This document shows positions 7,025 to 16,934 of a stretch of 64,000 nt of DNA, piece by piece. Every line of letters begins with the position of its first letter. Position 1 is the first letter of the stretch. The translations under genes and the position numbers were made by a program. Origin of the DNA: an uncultured Fidelibacterota bacterium. Its GTDB lineage: Bacteria; Fidelibacterota; Marinisomatia; Marinisomatales; TCS55. The notes under the pieces are model-generated. The model did not search any database. It was not told where the DNA came from and worked only from the letters and a program-made list of their open reading frames with translations. The DNA lies in the NCBI GenBank assembly GCA_902615915.1, contig CACMQQ010000001.1, positions 1 through 64,000 of the forward strand, read 5' to 3'.

Positions 7025-9826
7025 ATGAAAAAGTTCTCGATAGCGCTTGCTTCTTTGCTCTTTCCAGCATTGATCCTCGCGCAAAACTCGGTATCGGGTA
7101 CTGTAACTGACGCGACCTCTGGTCAGGCCCTAGCTGGTGCAAATATTGTGCTTGAGGGTACAAGCCTTGGAGCGGCAGCAGATGCTGATGGTTCATATAC
7201 CATTACAGATGTTCCAAACGGAACTTATACTGTTACAGCAAGCGTCATTGGTTATGCGCAATCAAGCCAAAGCGTTGATATTAGTTCAGATGCAACGGTT
7301 AATTTTTCTATGAGAATTGAAGCCGTTGGCCTTCAGCAAGTAGAGGTTGTTTCATCTCGATCTGATGAAAGAGCGCCAGTTGCATTTACAACAGTCACCA
7401 AAGAAGAAATGCAGCTTAGACTTGCATCAAGGGATATACCAATGGCTCTTGAAACCATTCCAGGTGTCTACGCTTCTGAGCAAGGCGGTGGAGCTGGTGA
7501 TTCAAGGGTAACCGTTCGTGGCTTTACAGCTAGAAACGTTGGAACATTAATTAACGGTGTGCCAGTCAGTGATATGGAAAATGGCAAACTTTATTGGTCA
7601 AACTGGGACGGATTAGGTGATGCAGCGTCTTCTGTTCAAGTCCAAAAAGGAATGAGCGATGTCAATGTTGCTGTACCTGCCCTTGGTGGAACAATTAACA
7701 TTATCACCGATCCAGCTTCAGGAACTCGTGGAGGTTCATTCAAGCAAGAGATTGGTTCTTTTGGATTTCAGAAATCAACCTTAAGCTTTAATACTGGTCT
7801 TACCATGGGTGGAAAATTCGCTATGAATGGTACTGTTGTACAAAAGTCAGGCACCGGTTATTATGAAGGAACCAAATCACAAGGCTATGCTTACTATTTA
7901 GGAATGGGCTATCAAGTCAATGATCAACATAGACTGGAAGCGTATTTGGTGGGAGCCCCTCAAAGACATGGACATAATCTTTATGAAGTAAATGCAGCAA
8001 TAGCTGACGGTGATTTTGCTAAAAATGAGCTAGGATATCCAGATTATGCAATGACTTACTTCCAAGGAAAAGATGATTACAACAGTGGAGTACAATTTAA
8101 TCAAACTTTTGTTAAGGACGACGGTAAGCCAGTTAAACAACAATTTGATATGTACAGAACTTTCAAGAATATGGATTCCTTTACTGATGGCGGCGTACAT
8201 CATCGTGAAAACTTCTTTCACAAGCCACTTGGTTCAATTAATCACTATTTTAAGATGAATGATGCTATGCGTCTATCAACTGTTCTATATTGGTCTGGTG
8301 GCCGTGGTGGAGGTGCTGGTGATTTTGGGTCTGTTCGCTGGAGCTATCATACTGGAAAAAACAATTTCCACCGTACACTAGAATATGGTGCAACCTATGA
8401 TAGGAATGCGGCTAACGTAGATACCGATTATTCTGCAACAGAAAAGAGGTCTCTTGGCATCTTAAGAAGCAGTATGAACATACAAGATCAAGTTGGAATT
8501 TTGACCAAATTTGATTATCAGCTTAATGATGAACTTTCTCTTCAATTTGGAGCAGATTATCGTACAGCAGAGATCAACCATCACAGATCAATAAGAGATC
8601 TCATTGGTGGAGATTATTTTGTAGATGAATACAGGGGTTCAAACAACAACAAATTCAATACTACCAAAGAGTCACAGATCTTAAGACTTGGAGACAAGGT
8701 TCTTTATGACAACACTAATACGGTGGACTGGATTGGTGGATTTGGTAGCGCTAGATACAATACAGAACAGCTTACTGCATTTGGTGTATTTGGCTGGACA
8801 AGCTCTTCGTTTACAGTAACGGATCATTTTACACCATATAACTCCTCAACTCACCAATCTTCTTTTCAGTCCTCTGGAGAGGGTGGTGCTTTGATGCTCA
8901 CTAACAACAATCTAACCGGAACTCAATTAAAGCTTGGAGCAAGATATTTCTTATCTCCTGCTATGAGTGTCTTCGCTAATTTTGGTTCGATCAACAAAGT
9001 GCCAATTTTAGATCAAGCAATAGATGATGAAGATTATCTTATAATTGAGAGTCCAGTACAAGAAAACTTTACTTCGATCGAGATTGGAACTAGAGCATCT
9101 CTAATGAATAATCAACTGACTGTTAATGCTGTTTACTACAATAGCCAATGGAACGACAGACAAGCTCGTAAATATGCTCAAAATGAAGAAGGTACCTCAA
9201 TAGTAGCAAATCTAGAGGGTCTAGATCAGTTACATACTGGATTTGAAGTAGAAGTAGCCTACCAGCCGATGCCATTATTGAGGGTAGATGCTGCCCTTGG
9301 AATTGGTAATTGGACCTACACAGATGATGTAAAAGCTAGCTATGATGATTGGGATTCTGGCGTTAAGCAAGAAAGAGAAGCAACTTTATATATCAAAGAC
9401 CTGCATGTAGGGGACTCGCCACAGACACAAATGGTCCTTGGCCTGAGCGCATACCCCATGCCAGGACTTTCAGCAAGATTAATGATGAAGCACAATGCTG
9501 AACTATATGCTGATTTTGATCCAACTACTCGTGAAGATGCAGATGATCGCACAGAGTCATGGAAGGTGCCAAATTTTACAACATTTGATCTTTATGCCTC
9601 TTACAAGCTTCCAATTGCTATGCCAGTCAGGTTGAACTTATCTGTTCTTAACCTTACCGACTTGTTATATGTTAACGAAGCAGTTGACAACAGCAGATAT
9701 GGCGGTTACCATAAAGATGCAAATGGAAATACGAAAGCATCCAAAGATAGACATGAAGCGCAAGATGCGGCAGTTTACTTTGGCATGCCAATGAGAATGA
9801 ATTTAGGAGTAACAGTAAGCTTCTAA
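7025..9826 (+). CDS. TonB-dependent receptor with carboxypeptidase-like regulatory domain
   Basis: An outer-membrane active transporter of 933 residues, powered by TonB-ExbBD, for an unknown substrate. It has a signal peptide (MKKFSIALASLLFPALILAQ), a carboxypeptidase-regulatory-like beta domain at about 23-98 (SVSGTVTDATSGQALAGANI..), a plug domain at about 115-235 (IPGVYASE, VTVRGFTARN, LGGTINIIT) and a beta barrel ending in the aromatic terminus VSF. A strong AAGGAG ribosome binding site precedes the ATG. It looks richer in G and C than its neighbours, as expected of a highly expressed gene. No SusD partner lies next to it, which argues against a SusCD glycan system. It ends at a strong bidirectional terminator. 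Confidence 0.93.
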   Translation: MKKFSIALASLLFPALILAQNSVSGTVTDATSGQALAGANIVLEGTSLGAAADADGSYTITDVPNGTYTVTASVIGYAQSSQSVDISSDATVNFSMRIEAVGLQQVEVVSSRSDERAPVAFTTVTKEEMQLRLASRDIPMALETIPGVYASEQGGGAGDSRVTVRGFTARNVGTLINGVPVSDMENGKLYWSNWDGLGDAASSVQVQKGMSDVNVAVPALGGTINIITDPASGTRGGSFKQEIGSFGFQKSTLSFNTGLTMGGKFAMNGTVVQKSGTGYYEGTKSQGYAYYLGMGYQVNDQHRLEAYLVGAPQRHGHNLYEVNAAIADGDFAKNELGYPDYAMTYFQGKDDYNSGVQFNQTFVKDDGKPVKQQFDMYRTFKNMDSFTDGGVHHRENFFHKPLGSINHYFKMNDAMRLSTVLYWSGGRGGGAGDFGSVRWSYHTGKNNFHRTLEYGATYDRNAANVDTDYSATEKRSLGILRSSMNIQDQVGILTKFDYQLNDELSLQFGADYRTAEINHHRSIRDLIGGDYFVDEYRGSNNNKFNTTKESQILRLGDKVLYDNTNTVDWIGGFGSARYNTEQLTAFGVFGWTSSSFTVTDHFTPYNSSTHQSSFQSSGEGGALMLTNNNLTGTQLKLGARYFLSPAMSVFANFGSINKVPILDQAIDDEDYLIIESPVQENFTSIEIGTRASLMNNQLTVNAVYYNSQWNDRQARKYAQNEEGTSIVANLEGLDQLHTGFEVEVAYQPMPLLRVDAALGIGNWTYTDDVKASYDDWDSGVKQEREATLYIKDLHVGDSPQTQMVLGLSAYPMPGLSARLMMKHNAELYADFDPTTREDADDRTESWKVPNFTTFDLYASYKLPIAMPVRLNLSVLNLTDLLYVNEAVDNSRYGGYHKDANGNTKASKDRHEAQDAAVYFGMPMRMNLGVTVSF

Positions 9827-9850
9827 ATTCAAATCATTAAATTGTTACAA

Positions 9851-9873
9851 AAAAGCCCCAATTTGGGGCTTTT
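9851..9873. terminator. bidirectional intrinsic terminator
   Basis: AAAAGCCCCA-ATT-TGGGGCTTTT is a perfect 10-bp stem with a 3-base loop and A/T tracts on both sides. It lies between two convergent genes and can serve both strands. Confidence 0.92.
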
Positions 9874-9878
9874 TTGTT

Positions 9879-10448
9879 TTAAGCAGGTAATTCTTCTAAT
9901 GAAGCGTATTTCTGCCAAAATTCAACCGATTTGGCCCATTCATCAGAAGAATACAATGCTTTTGTACCGCCCTTTCGCTCAAGTTGGTTCCTCATCATAG
10001 TAATTGGCCCCATTGGCATTTCTTCAACCCCCTCTGGCACCGCATGAATGCTTATCAACTCCCATTCACATGATGTTGTATTCTCATTATTTTCAACTAG
10101 AACATCGTGCCGATACAAAATATATTCAACCTTTGAAGCCTTTAGTGGTACACCATTGATTGCCCTAGTTTGAACATAGAAGTCTTCGCCTGGTTGTCTC
10201 TGAACAAACTTTGAAGATAATTTAGTATTTTCATTTATTTTTACATATGGACAAACAAATTTTTTAATAAGATTTTCGCTAGCGCTAACAATTATTACAC
10301 CATCCCTGTAGCCTTTTTTTATTAAACCTTTAGCCATTTGACGCTCAGCATCAATCGCAATCTCATCATAAGATAGGTGGTCTGAGTATGTTTTTCCAGA
10401 TCCCTTTACTTGCCGAAGAACAAAATCATTTACTGCGACTTTTTTCAT
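9879..10448 (-). CDS. DUF3228 family protein
   Basis: A cytosolic protein of 189 residues from the ATG at 10448. The longer track start at 10511 would overlap the divergent DUF971 gene and adds an unlikely hydrophobic leader. It shows the GYRDGVIIV stretch, the EYILYRHDVL motif and the late PMGPITMMRNQL...GGT segment that I associate with DUF3228, a conserved family of unknown function in bacteria and plants. It shares a divergent promoter region of 37 bases with the DUF971 gene. Confidence 0.75.
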   Translation of the reverse strand: MKKVAVNDFVLRQVKGSGKTYSDHLSYDEIAIDAERQMAKGLIKKGYRDGVIIVSASENLIKKFVCPYVKINENTKLSSKFVQRQPGEDFYVQTRAINGVPLKASKVEYILYRHDVLVENNENTTSCEWELISIHAVPEGVEEMPMGPITMMRNQLERKGGTKALYSSDEWAKSVEFWQKYASLEELPA

Positions 10449-10485
10449 TTTATACCCTAATTTTATAAACACAAATATACAAATT

Positions 10486-10794
10486 ATGAAACAAGACCTT
10501 ACCATAACCAATTATGAAGTGATAAATGATACTCTGCTTGTAGCTTTTAGTGAAAAAGATGATGTTATGATAGAACTTAAAAAACTAAGAATGAACTGTC
10601 CTTGCGCATCGTGCCAAGGTGAGACCGATGCATTAGGGAATATCTACAGAGGACCACAACCAAAATACACCGATAAAAGCTTTGAACTAAATGGAATACA
10701 GCCTGTTGGTTATTATGGCCTTAGGCCTTTTTGGAAAGATAATCACAATACAGGCATTTATACAGCGACATTACTGAAGCAACTTTCTAATTGA
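10486..10794 (+). CDS. DUF971 (GBBH-like N-terminal domain) protein
   Basis: A 102-residue protein matching the stand-alone DUF971 domain, which is related to the N-terminal domain of gamma-butyrobetaine hydroxylase. It shows the CPCASCQGE cysteine cluster, a conserved basic/aromatic patch, and the VGYYGLRPFWKDNHNTGIYT core. In bacteria such proteins are often near iron-sulfur assembly or mrp genes, and a zinc or Fe-S related role has been suggested. The 3' end overlaps the convergent trmL gene by 8 bases. Confidence 0.85.
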   Translation: MKQDLTITNYEVINDTLLVAFSEKDDVMIELKKLRMNCPCASCQGETDALGNIYRGPQPKYTDKSFELNGIQPVGYYGLRPFWKDNHNTGIYTATLLKQLSN

Positions 10795-11233
10795 AACCGT
10801 TTTGCCTCCAGGCTTCATAAACAATAACAGAAACAGCATTAGCAAGATTCAAGCTTCTGCCTTTTTTATTCATGGGTATGGTTACTGAGGAATAGAGATT
10901 GATTATATTCTTTGGAAGTCCTCTACTTTCAGGGCCAAAAATAAAAGCGTCATTTTTTTTATAATCAGGTTTTGTGTAAACTGTTTTTCCTTTCGTTGAT
11001 ATGGAGTACACTTTGCGTTTATTGATTTTTTTTAAACAGTCGTTTAAGTCTTCCCAAACAAAAAAAGATGATCGCTCTATATAGTCCATACCTGCTCGTT
11101 TTAATGATTTTTCGTCAGTTGAAAAACCCAATGGTTTAATTAAATGCAGGATGTTACCAGTATTTACACTTAATCGCATAATATTGCCAGTATTAGGGGG
11201 AATCTCAGGTTCATATAAAATCAAGTGAAACAC
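10787..11233 (-). CDS. trmL: tRNA (cytidine/uridine-34 2'-O)-methyltransferase
   Basis: A SPOUT-fold methyltransferase that adds 2'-O-methyl at the wobble base of tRNA-Leu isoacceptors, using SAM. The 148-residue length is typical for TrmL (YibK). Motifs: EPEIPPNTGNIMR near the N-terminus, FIFGPESRGLP at about 94-104, and the knotted SAM-binding site IPMNKKGRSLNLANAVSVIVYEAWRQ at the C-terminus. It is convergent and overlapping with the DUF971 gene. Confidence 0.93.
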   Translation of the reverse strand: MFHLILYEPEIPPNTGNIMRLSVNTGNILHLIKPLGFSTDEKSLKRAGMDYIERSSFFVWEDLNDCLKKINKRKVYSISTKGKTVYTKPDYKKNDAFIFGPESRGLPKNIINLYSSVTIPMNKKGRSLNLANAVSVIVYEAWRQNGFN

Positions 11234-11260
11234 AGCATAAAAATAAAATCATAGAGAATA

Positions 11261-11303
11261 TAAAGTTTAAATATATTTTAATCTGTAATCTGATTAAACT
11301 TTA
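11261..11303. repeat. 10-bp inverted repeat before the M23 peptidase gene
   Basis: TAAAGTTTAA (11261-11270) and TTAAACTTTA (11294-11303) form a perfect 10-bp inverted repeat with a 23-base spacer, ending 3 bases before the ATG at 11307. A stem here would lie over the translation start region. It could be an operator for the divergent trmL/peptidase promoters, or chance in AT-rich DNA. Confidence 0.35.
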
Positions 11304-11306
11304 ATT

Positions 11307-13559
11307 ATGATGAAGCTTTACATAATAGCTATATCTGTATTTTCAATCTTACATGGTCAAAATTATACCTGGCCGACTGACCTTGGAAAAGATCTTTCTT
11401 CAAATTTTGGAGAATTTAGATCAACTGGCTATCATATTGGTATTGATATGAAAACCAAAGGTACCGTAGGACACCCTATTTATGCTATTTCTGATGGTCA
11501 TATTTCAAAGATAGTTTCAAATTTTGCGGGTTTTGGAAAAGCATTATATCTCAAACTAGATGACGGCAATACGGCAGTTTATGCTCACTTGAGTAAATTC
11601 ACCCCTTTGCTAGAACGGAGACTAAAAAGACAGCAAAAAAGGAGCGGTTCATATTTTACAAACATCTATCCAAAGCCCAACGAATTCATTTTTAAAAAGG
11701 GAGATATAATTGCCTACTCAGGCAACACGGGTTTTTCCTTTGGTCCTCATCTTCATTTTGAACTAAGAAATAAAGATAATCAACCAATAAATCCACTTAC
11801 TAATGGCCTGGTGCAACCTGATAGGTTAGCACCTTTTGTGAACGAAATATCCTTTATACCATTAAATGATGCTAGTTGGATCAATGGAAATCAATTGCCT
11901 CAGAATTTTCCTCTTTTTCGAGATGTGGAGGGAAATTATAATTTTCCCGATACTATCAATGTCTATGGAAAGTTTGGAATATCATTGTTTGCTTTTGATA
12001 AAAGAGAAGGGGCCAATAATATCTATCAGCCGCATCGAGTTGAATTATTCTTAGATAATCAATTATACCATGCGTTAGAATTTGAAAGACTAGACTATTC
12101 ATGGCAATCTACATCAAATTTTGTTATCGATTATCGTAACAAGCGGTTAAATCTTGGAAATTTTATAAAGCTTTATAGAAATGACAATGATCCAAAGATA
12201 CCTATCCATTCAGATTCAACTACTGGAATCATTGAAAAAATCACACCAGGATATCATGATATAAGAATTGTTGTTCTAGATGCGAAAAAAAACATGCGAA
12301 CTGTTAAAGGGACCATTTTTTTCATGGAGCCTTTTGATATTACTGTTGATCCTCAGGAACAAGACAATTCAACGGTATCTTTTGTAATTAATCCTAGAAA
12401 TATATCCATCCCTTTAAAGTTTGTTACCGCCTACTCGTTCACCCCTTTTGGTTTTGCTGAAAAAAAAGTAAAGATCGTCTCTCAAGAATCCAGTGGAATT
12501 GGTTTAAAAATTAAGATACCAATTAATGAAGTGACTAAGAGAGGTGTTCAATTCATTGCGGAAAATAAAATAGGAACATCATCAACTCCCAATCACTGGA
12601 TAGATACAAGACATACGGGTGATTTTTTAACAACACCTATAGATTTTGAAATATCTCATACGGATGCAGGGGTTTATGTGCAATTTCAACCAGAAGAAAT
12701 GATAGATGCTGATGTTGAGCTGAGACTTAAGGGTGAGTATCAATATATTGCTATTCCAATTAATCAAATTCAGCCTTCGGTTTATCTGAGCAAACCTATA
12801 TCACCTTTGCAATTTCAAAACATCGATCAGATCGAAGCAATTGTCAAAAATAACATTGAAAGGAGTGTATTATTTAAGTTTCCTTATCAAGTAGCCTATC
12901 GAGATACAAAAATAACTTTAATATCCAATGATGGTAATTGTTCGATAAGAACTCAAAAAAATTCATTTCTAGACCCTACGCTCATTTGGGTAGAAGCCGT
13001 ACACAAACACGCTCCAGTAAAAAAAGGGAACCTAGTTTCCCGAGTCTATCAATTACAACCTTTTGATCGACCATTATTAAATCCAGTAAACATTGCTATC
13101 CGATATCCTAGAAAATATAAAGATGATTTTAAAAAAATTCATTTATACAACTATGACTCAATTGAGGGATGGTCTTATATAAAATCAAATACAAATACTG
13201 ATAGGAAAGTGATATTAGGTGAGGTTAAGCATTTAGACGCAATAGCAATCATTGAAGATAATGTTAACCCTGTCATTAAAAAAATCTATCCAGATCAAAA
13301 TGGTAGATATGCGTCACTTGAATTGAGAAAGTTTGAGGCTCATATTGATGACAACCTATCTGGTTTTGAGCCCAATGAGAAATCATTTGCAATGATACTT
13401 AATGGCGAGCCACAAATCTATTCCTTTCAACCAAAAACAAAAAAAATAAAATTTGAATTAGATCGCCCTTTGAAAATTGGAGAACATCAATTGGAAATTG
13501 AAATCAAGGATAGAGCTGAAAATATAACCAAAAAGAATATTCAATTTATTGTCTACTAA
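11307..13559 (+). CDS. M23 (LytM-type) metallopeptidase, exported
   Basis: A 750-residue secreted peptidoglycan endopeptidase or regulator. It has a signal peptide (MMKLYIIAISVFSILHGQ), then an M23 domain at about residues 25-170: zinc ligands in YHIGIDM (H-x3-D) and in the PHLHFEL motif (H-x-H). The domain is interrupted between VYAHLSKF and the HLHFE motif by an insert of about 45 residues rich in Lys/Arg. The remaining ~570 residues form beta-rich, Ig-like domains with no catalytic motif, which could position it on the wall or outer membrane. All zinc ligands look intact, so it is probably active. The udk gene begins 4 bases downstream. Confidence 0.87.
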   Translation: MMKLYIIAISVFSILHGQNYTWPTDLGKDLSSNFGEFRSTGYHIGIDMKTKGTVGHPIYAISDGHISKIVSNFAGFGKALYLKLDDGNTAVYAHLSKFTPLLERRLKRQQKRSGSYFTNIYPKPNEFIFKKGDIIAYSGNTGFSFGPHLHFELRNKDNQPINPLTNGLVQPDRLAPFVNEISFIPLNDASWINGNQLPQNFPLFRDVEGNYNFPDTINVYGKFGISLFAFDKREGANNIYQPHRVELFLDNQLYHALEFERLDYSWQSTSNFVIDYRNKRLNLGNFIKLYRNDNDPKIPIHSDSTTGIIEKITPGYHDIRIVVLDAKKNMRTVKGTIFFMEPFDITVDPQEQDNSTVSFVINPRNISIPLKFVTAYSFTPFGFAEKKVKIVSQESSGIGLKIKIPINEVTKRGVQFIAENKIGTSSTPNHWIDTRHTGDFLTTPIDFEISHTDAGVYVQFQPEEMIDADVELRLKGEYQYIAIPINQIQPSVYLSKPISPLQFQNIDQIEAIVKNNIERSVLFKFPYQVAYRDTKITLISNDGNCSIRTQKNSFLDPTLIWVEAVHKHAPVKKGNLVSRVYQLQPFDRPLLNPVNIAIRYPRKYKDDFKKIHLYNYDSIEGWSYIKSNTNTDRKVILGEVKHLDAIAIIEDNVNPVIKKIYPDQNGRYASLELRKFEAHIDDNLSGFEPNEKSFAMILNGEPQIYSFQPKTKKIKFELDRPLKIGEHQLEIEIKDRAENITKKNIQFIVY

Positions 13560-13563
13560 GGCA

Positions 13564-14190
13564 ATGAAAGTAAAACCGACCATTATTGGCATTTGTGGTG
13601 GATCTTGCTCAGGTAAAACTTATCTTACAGAAAAAATTGAGCATCATTTTCTACCCAGCAAGGTATCGACCATTAGTCAGGATAATTATTATAAAGATTT
13701 ATCAGGATTGTCTATTGAAATACGAGAGAAAAATAATTTTGATCATCCTAACTCTATTGAAAGTTTGTTATTGTTCAAAGATTTGCAAAAACTAAAGAAT
13801 GGAGAAAGCATTGAATCTCCAATTTATGATTTTGAAAACCATGATAGATCAAAATTTAAAAATATAATAAACCCAAAAGAATTAATTGTTGTTGAAGGTA
13901 TTTTTGTTTTTTATTTTAAAAACATCAGAAAACTTCTAGACATATCAATTTTTATCGATACTCCAAGTAAAATTAGATATGAAAGAAGACTTGAAAGAGA
14001 TACTAAAAATAGGGGCAGAACAAAAAATTCAATAGAAAAACAATATTTTTCAATGGTCAAACCAATGCATAGTAAATTTATAGAGCCATATAAAAAATTT
14101 TCTAATTTTGTTATTTCCCATAACCAAAAAAGTAAGCTATCTTTCAATTCATTGTTTAAAGAGATTGAAAATCTTAAAAAGGGGAAATGA
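13564..14190 (+). CDS. udk: uridine kinase
   Basis: Phosphorylates uridine/cytidine to UMP/CMP in pyrimidine salvage. It has the P-loop GICGGSCSGKT near residue 10, SQDNYYKDL (substrate site) at about 36, NFDHPNSIE at about 55 and the lid region RRLERDTKNRGR. The ATG at 13564 is chosen over the TTG at 13549 in the track, because the TTG would start inside the preceding gene and adds residues before a normal N-terminus. At 208 residues the length is normal. It is followed by adk after one base. Confidence 0.9.
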   Translation: MKVKPTIIGICGGSCSGKTYLTEKIEHHFLPSKVSTISQDNYYKDLSGLSIEIREKNNFDHPNSIESLLLFKDLQKLKNGESIESPIYDFENHDRSKFKNIINPKELIVVEGIFVFYFKNIRKLLDISIFIDTPSKIRYERRLERDTKNRGRTKNSIEKQYFSMVKPMHSKFIEPYKKFSNFVISHNQKSKLSFNSLFKEIENLKKGK

Positions 14191-14191
14191 A

Positions 14192-14752
14192 ATGAGATTG
14201 GTTTTTTTAGGGCCTCCTGGTGTTGGAAAAGGAACTCAAGCGAGTGCAATTTGTAATCATTTCAATATCTTGCATTTATCTACAGGGGATATATTACGAT
14301 CCGAAATTGAAGATAAATCTCACATAGGACTAGAAGCTAAAAGCTTTATGGATCAAGGTGAATTAGTTCCAGACACTGTTCTATTGAAAATTATTCAAAA
14401 TAAATTAAATCATAAAAACGCTCAAAATGGTTATCTACTGGATGGGTTTCCAAGGACAATTCCTCAAGCTGATGGTCTAAATCAAATTTTATTAGAACTT
14501 AAACAAGCCCTTGACATTGTTGTTAGTTTAGATGCTAACGAGGAGGAATTGGTAAACAGATTAATAAAGAGAAGTCTTGATTCTGGAAGAAGTGATGACA
14601 GTCCAGATATAATCAAACAAAGACAAAGAGTATACTGGAAACAAACTGCTCCTCTTTTAGAATATTATAAAAATCTAAATTTATTAAAAGATGTGAATGG
14701 TATTGGTGAAATTGAACAAATCACAAAAAGAATCCTAAAGGCAATAGATTAA
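14192..14752 (+). CDS. adk: adenylate kinase (short form)
   Basis: Catalyses ATP + AMP to 2 ADP. At 186 residues from the ATG at 14192, which has AAAAGGGG just upstream, this is the short form lacking a zinc-binding LID. Motifs: FLGPPGVGKGTQ (P-loop), HLSTGDILR, GYLLDGFPRT and the short lid KRSLDSGRSDDSPDIIKQR. The track's start at 14108 lies inside udk and is not likely. Co-transcribed with udk and coaE. Confidence 0.95.
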   Translation: MRLVFLGPPGVGKGTQASAICNHFNILHLSTGDILRSEIEDKSHIGLEAKSFMDQGELVPDTVLLKIIQNKLNHKNAQNGYLLDGFPRTIPQADGLNQILLELKQALDIVVSLDANEEELVNRLIKRSLDSGRSDDSPDIIKQRQRVYWKQTAPLLEYYKNLNLLKDVNGIGEIEQITKRILKAID

Positions 14753-15346
14753 ATGTTAAAAGTCGGTCTTACAGGGGGGATTGGGAGTGGAAAAAGCACA
14801 GCTAGCAACTACTTAAGAACACTGGGAGCTTACGTTTTTGATGCTGATAAAGAGGCTAAAGGTTTAATCGATACAAATGATACTGTCCAACATGAGCTAA
14901 TATCAGAGTTTGGTACTGACATCATAAATATTGACGGCCAAGTAGATAAGAAAAAATTATCCAGAGTCGCTTTTCAAGATGGTGATCATCAAGAAAGATT
15001 GAATGCTGTTGTTCATCCTCATGTTTATGATCTGATTGACGCTGCTTACAAGAAAGCAATGAACAGTGATAAATATAACATTTTCATTGTTGACGCAGCG
15101 CTAGTCTACGAATCAGGGCTGGATTCACATTTAGACTACGTCATTGTAGTCACTGCTCAGCTAAAATTCAGAATGGAACGCTCCCTTTCTAGAAATACAC
15201 TAACTAGAGAGGAAATATTAAAAAGGATGGATTTTCAATGGCCTGAAGAAGAAAAGGTTAATGCATCTGATTTTGTGATCCACAACGATACGAGCAAAAA
15301 AGACTTACAATCAAAGCTAAAAGAGATTTTAAATAAATTGATTTAA
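14753..15346 (+). CDS. coaE: dephospho-CoA kinase
   Basis: Catalyses the last step of coenzyme A synthesis: 3'-phosphorylation of dephospho-CoA with ATP. The 197-residue protein has the P-loop GLTGGIGSGKST at residues 5-16, YVFDADKEAK at about 28 (catalytic Asp), VVHPHVYDLI at about 86 and the lid ERSLSRNTLTREE. The ATG follows the adk stop with no gap (TAAATG), which indicates translational coupling. The 3' end abuts a convergent gene. Confidence 0.94.
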   Translation: MLKVGLTGGIGSGKSTASNYLRTLGAYVFDADKEAKGLIDTNDTVQHELISEFGTDIINIDGQVDKKKLSRVAFQDGDHQERLNAVVHPHVYDLIDAAYKKAMNSDKYNIFIVDAALVYESGLDSHLDYVIVVTAQLKFRMERSLSRNTLTREEILKRMDFQWPEEEKVNASDFVIHNDTSKKDLQSKLKEILNKLI

Positions 15347-15347
15347 G

Positions 15348-15920
15348 CTATCTAATATTCTTTTTCATAGCTCTAGGCTTAGAGAGAATTTCATTTATTA
15401 TAATAGCTCGCTTTAAATCGTTATTTTCATTTAAGCCTAGTTTGGCCAAGCCTTGTATTTTAACTACCTTATTGTATTTAGCTTTTACAAAGTCTTCTGA
15501 AGAACGTCGTTTCTCTAAATCTTTTATTAAAACAGGATTTCTTTCACGTATAAATTGATTGTTATAACTGATATCAGTAGATTTTTCATCTTGGATGAAA
15601 GGTTGATTGGAATTCATTTGAGGTGAAGGTGAGGTTAATTCTTCGGAGTTTAAATTATCCTCAATTAGGTTTGTTTCCTCTGCAGTATTTTCAATGATAA
15701 CCTCATTCTTTAAATTTCCAAATATATCCCTTTGAGTATCAATTTGAAGTGAATTTTGAAGAAAACTTTTTAAAGAGGTGTTTTCAGAAGGTTTTTTTTC
15801 AGCACCATCTACCTGCTGTTCTCTTTTTTTAAAAATAGAGGACAGCAGGTAAAATAATGCAATACCAATCCAGTAATAAAACTCTTCAGGGATTGATTTG
15901 AGAAAATCTTTAATCGTCAT
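15348..15920 (-). CDS. unknown protein with an N-terminal membrane helix, linked to floA
   Basis: A 190-residue protein from ATG at 15920; a GTG at 15944 (track) is possible, but AAAGGG sits right before the ATG. It has one membrane helix ([17 protein letters not shown]) and then a long, acidic, low-complexity cytosolic region, ending in a basic helical tail. It overlaps floA by 11 bases and is read after it, so it is probably the third gene of the nfeD-floA operon. I do not recognise the family; a role as a floA partner at membrane domains is inferred from position only. Confidence 0.65.
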   Translation of the reverse strand: MTIKDFLKSIPEEFYYWIGIALFYLLSSIFKKREQQVDGAEKKPSENTSLKSFLQNSLQIDTQRDIFGNLKNEVIIENTAEETNLIEDNLNSEELTSPSPQMNSNQPFIQDEKSTDISYNNQFIRERNPVLIKDLEKRRSSEDFVKAKYNKVVKIQGLAKLGLNENNDLKRAIIINEILSKPRAMKKNIR

Positions 15921-16920
15921 CCCTTTCAAGACTTGCACTATCACTGTCTTTGTTGCCAGAAATAGATTCTCTCATTGAGGTGTCAGCTTCAATGTTTTTC
16001 ATGTTCATGTAATCAAAGACACCTAATTTCCCATCCTTAAATGCATGCGCCATAGCTAATGGAACTTCAGCTTCAGCCTCAACTACTTTAGATCTCATTT
16101 CTTGAACGCGCGCTTTCATCTCTTGCTCTTGCGCAACAGCCATGGCTCTGCGTGTCTCTGCCTTCGCTTGGGATACTTTTAAGTCAGCTTCAGCTTGATC
16201 TGTTTGCAACTGTGCTCCAATATTTTTTCCTACATCTAGATCTGCGATATCGATAGAAAGTATCTCAAATGCAGTTCCTGCATCCAATCCTTTTTGCAAT
16301 ACAGCTCGAGAAATATTATCAGGGTTTTCTAACACACCTCCATAATTTCCTGATGATCCGATTGCGCTAACGATGCCTTCACCCACTCTTGCAATGATGG
16401 TGTCATCAGTAGCGCCTCCAACCAAACCACCAATGTTAGTTCTAACCGTAACTCTGGCGCGCGCTTTTAACTCAATTCCATCCTTAGCAACAGCAGATAA
16501 GAATCCATCCTTGGGAGCGTCTATGACTTTGGGATATACACTTGTTTCAACCGCAGATTTAATATCTCTTCCAGCCAAATCAATTGCTGTAGCTGTTTGA
16601 AAAGGTAAATCAATGTTAGCTTTATCTGATGCGATCAATGCCATAACCACATTAGCAACATTGCCACCTGCTAGATAGTGTGTTTCTAGCATATCGGTTT
16701 TAATTTCGGTTAATCCCGCTTTATGCGAATTAATTATTCCGTCAACAATTAGTCGGGGAGAGATTTTCCTTAATCGCATTCTAATTAAATCTAATATCGT
16801 AATCCTTCCCATTCCTAAACTCACAATACCTTGAATCCATAACCCCAATGGAACCAGGTAAAAAAACATCAATAGAAATAAGGCAATCAATACAAGTGTT
16901 ATAATTCCAGCTACATCCAT
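15910..16920 (-). CDS. floA: flotillin-like protein FloA
   Basis: An inner-membrane scaffold that forms functional membrane microdomains. The 336 residues comprise an N-terminal hydrophobic hairpin (about 4-33), a SPFH-like domain with [29 protein letters not shown] near 140 and a helical C-terminal part rich in Ala, Glu and Lys ([22 protein letters not shown]). This is the YqfA/FloA family signature. It lies 14 bases after nfeD on the same strand, the classic nfeD-floA pairing. Confidence 0.93.
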   Translation of the reverse strand: MDVAGIITLVLIALFLLMFFYLVPLGLWIQGIVSLGMGRITILDLIRMRLRKISPRLIVDGIINSHKAGLTEIKTDMLETHYLAGGNVANVVMALIASDKANIDLPFQTATAIDLAGRDIKSAVETSVYPKVIDAPKDGFLSAVAKDGIELKARARVTVRTNIGGLVGGATDDTIIARVGEGIVSAIGSSGNYGGVLENPDNISRAVLQKGLDAGTAFEILSIDIADLDVGKNIGAQLQTDQAEADLKVSQAKAETRRAMAVAQEQEMKARVQEMRSKVVEAEAEVPLAMAHAFKDGKLGVFDYMNMKNIEADTSMRESISGNKDSDSASLERDDD

Positions 16921-16934
16921 TTTTTTCTCCTTAA

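Noticed and set aside
13911-14249. 112-aa minus-strand ORF over udk/adk
   Set aside because: Antisense to two well supported kinases; no ribosome binding site or family resemblance.
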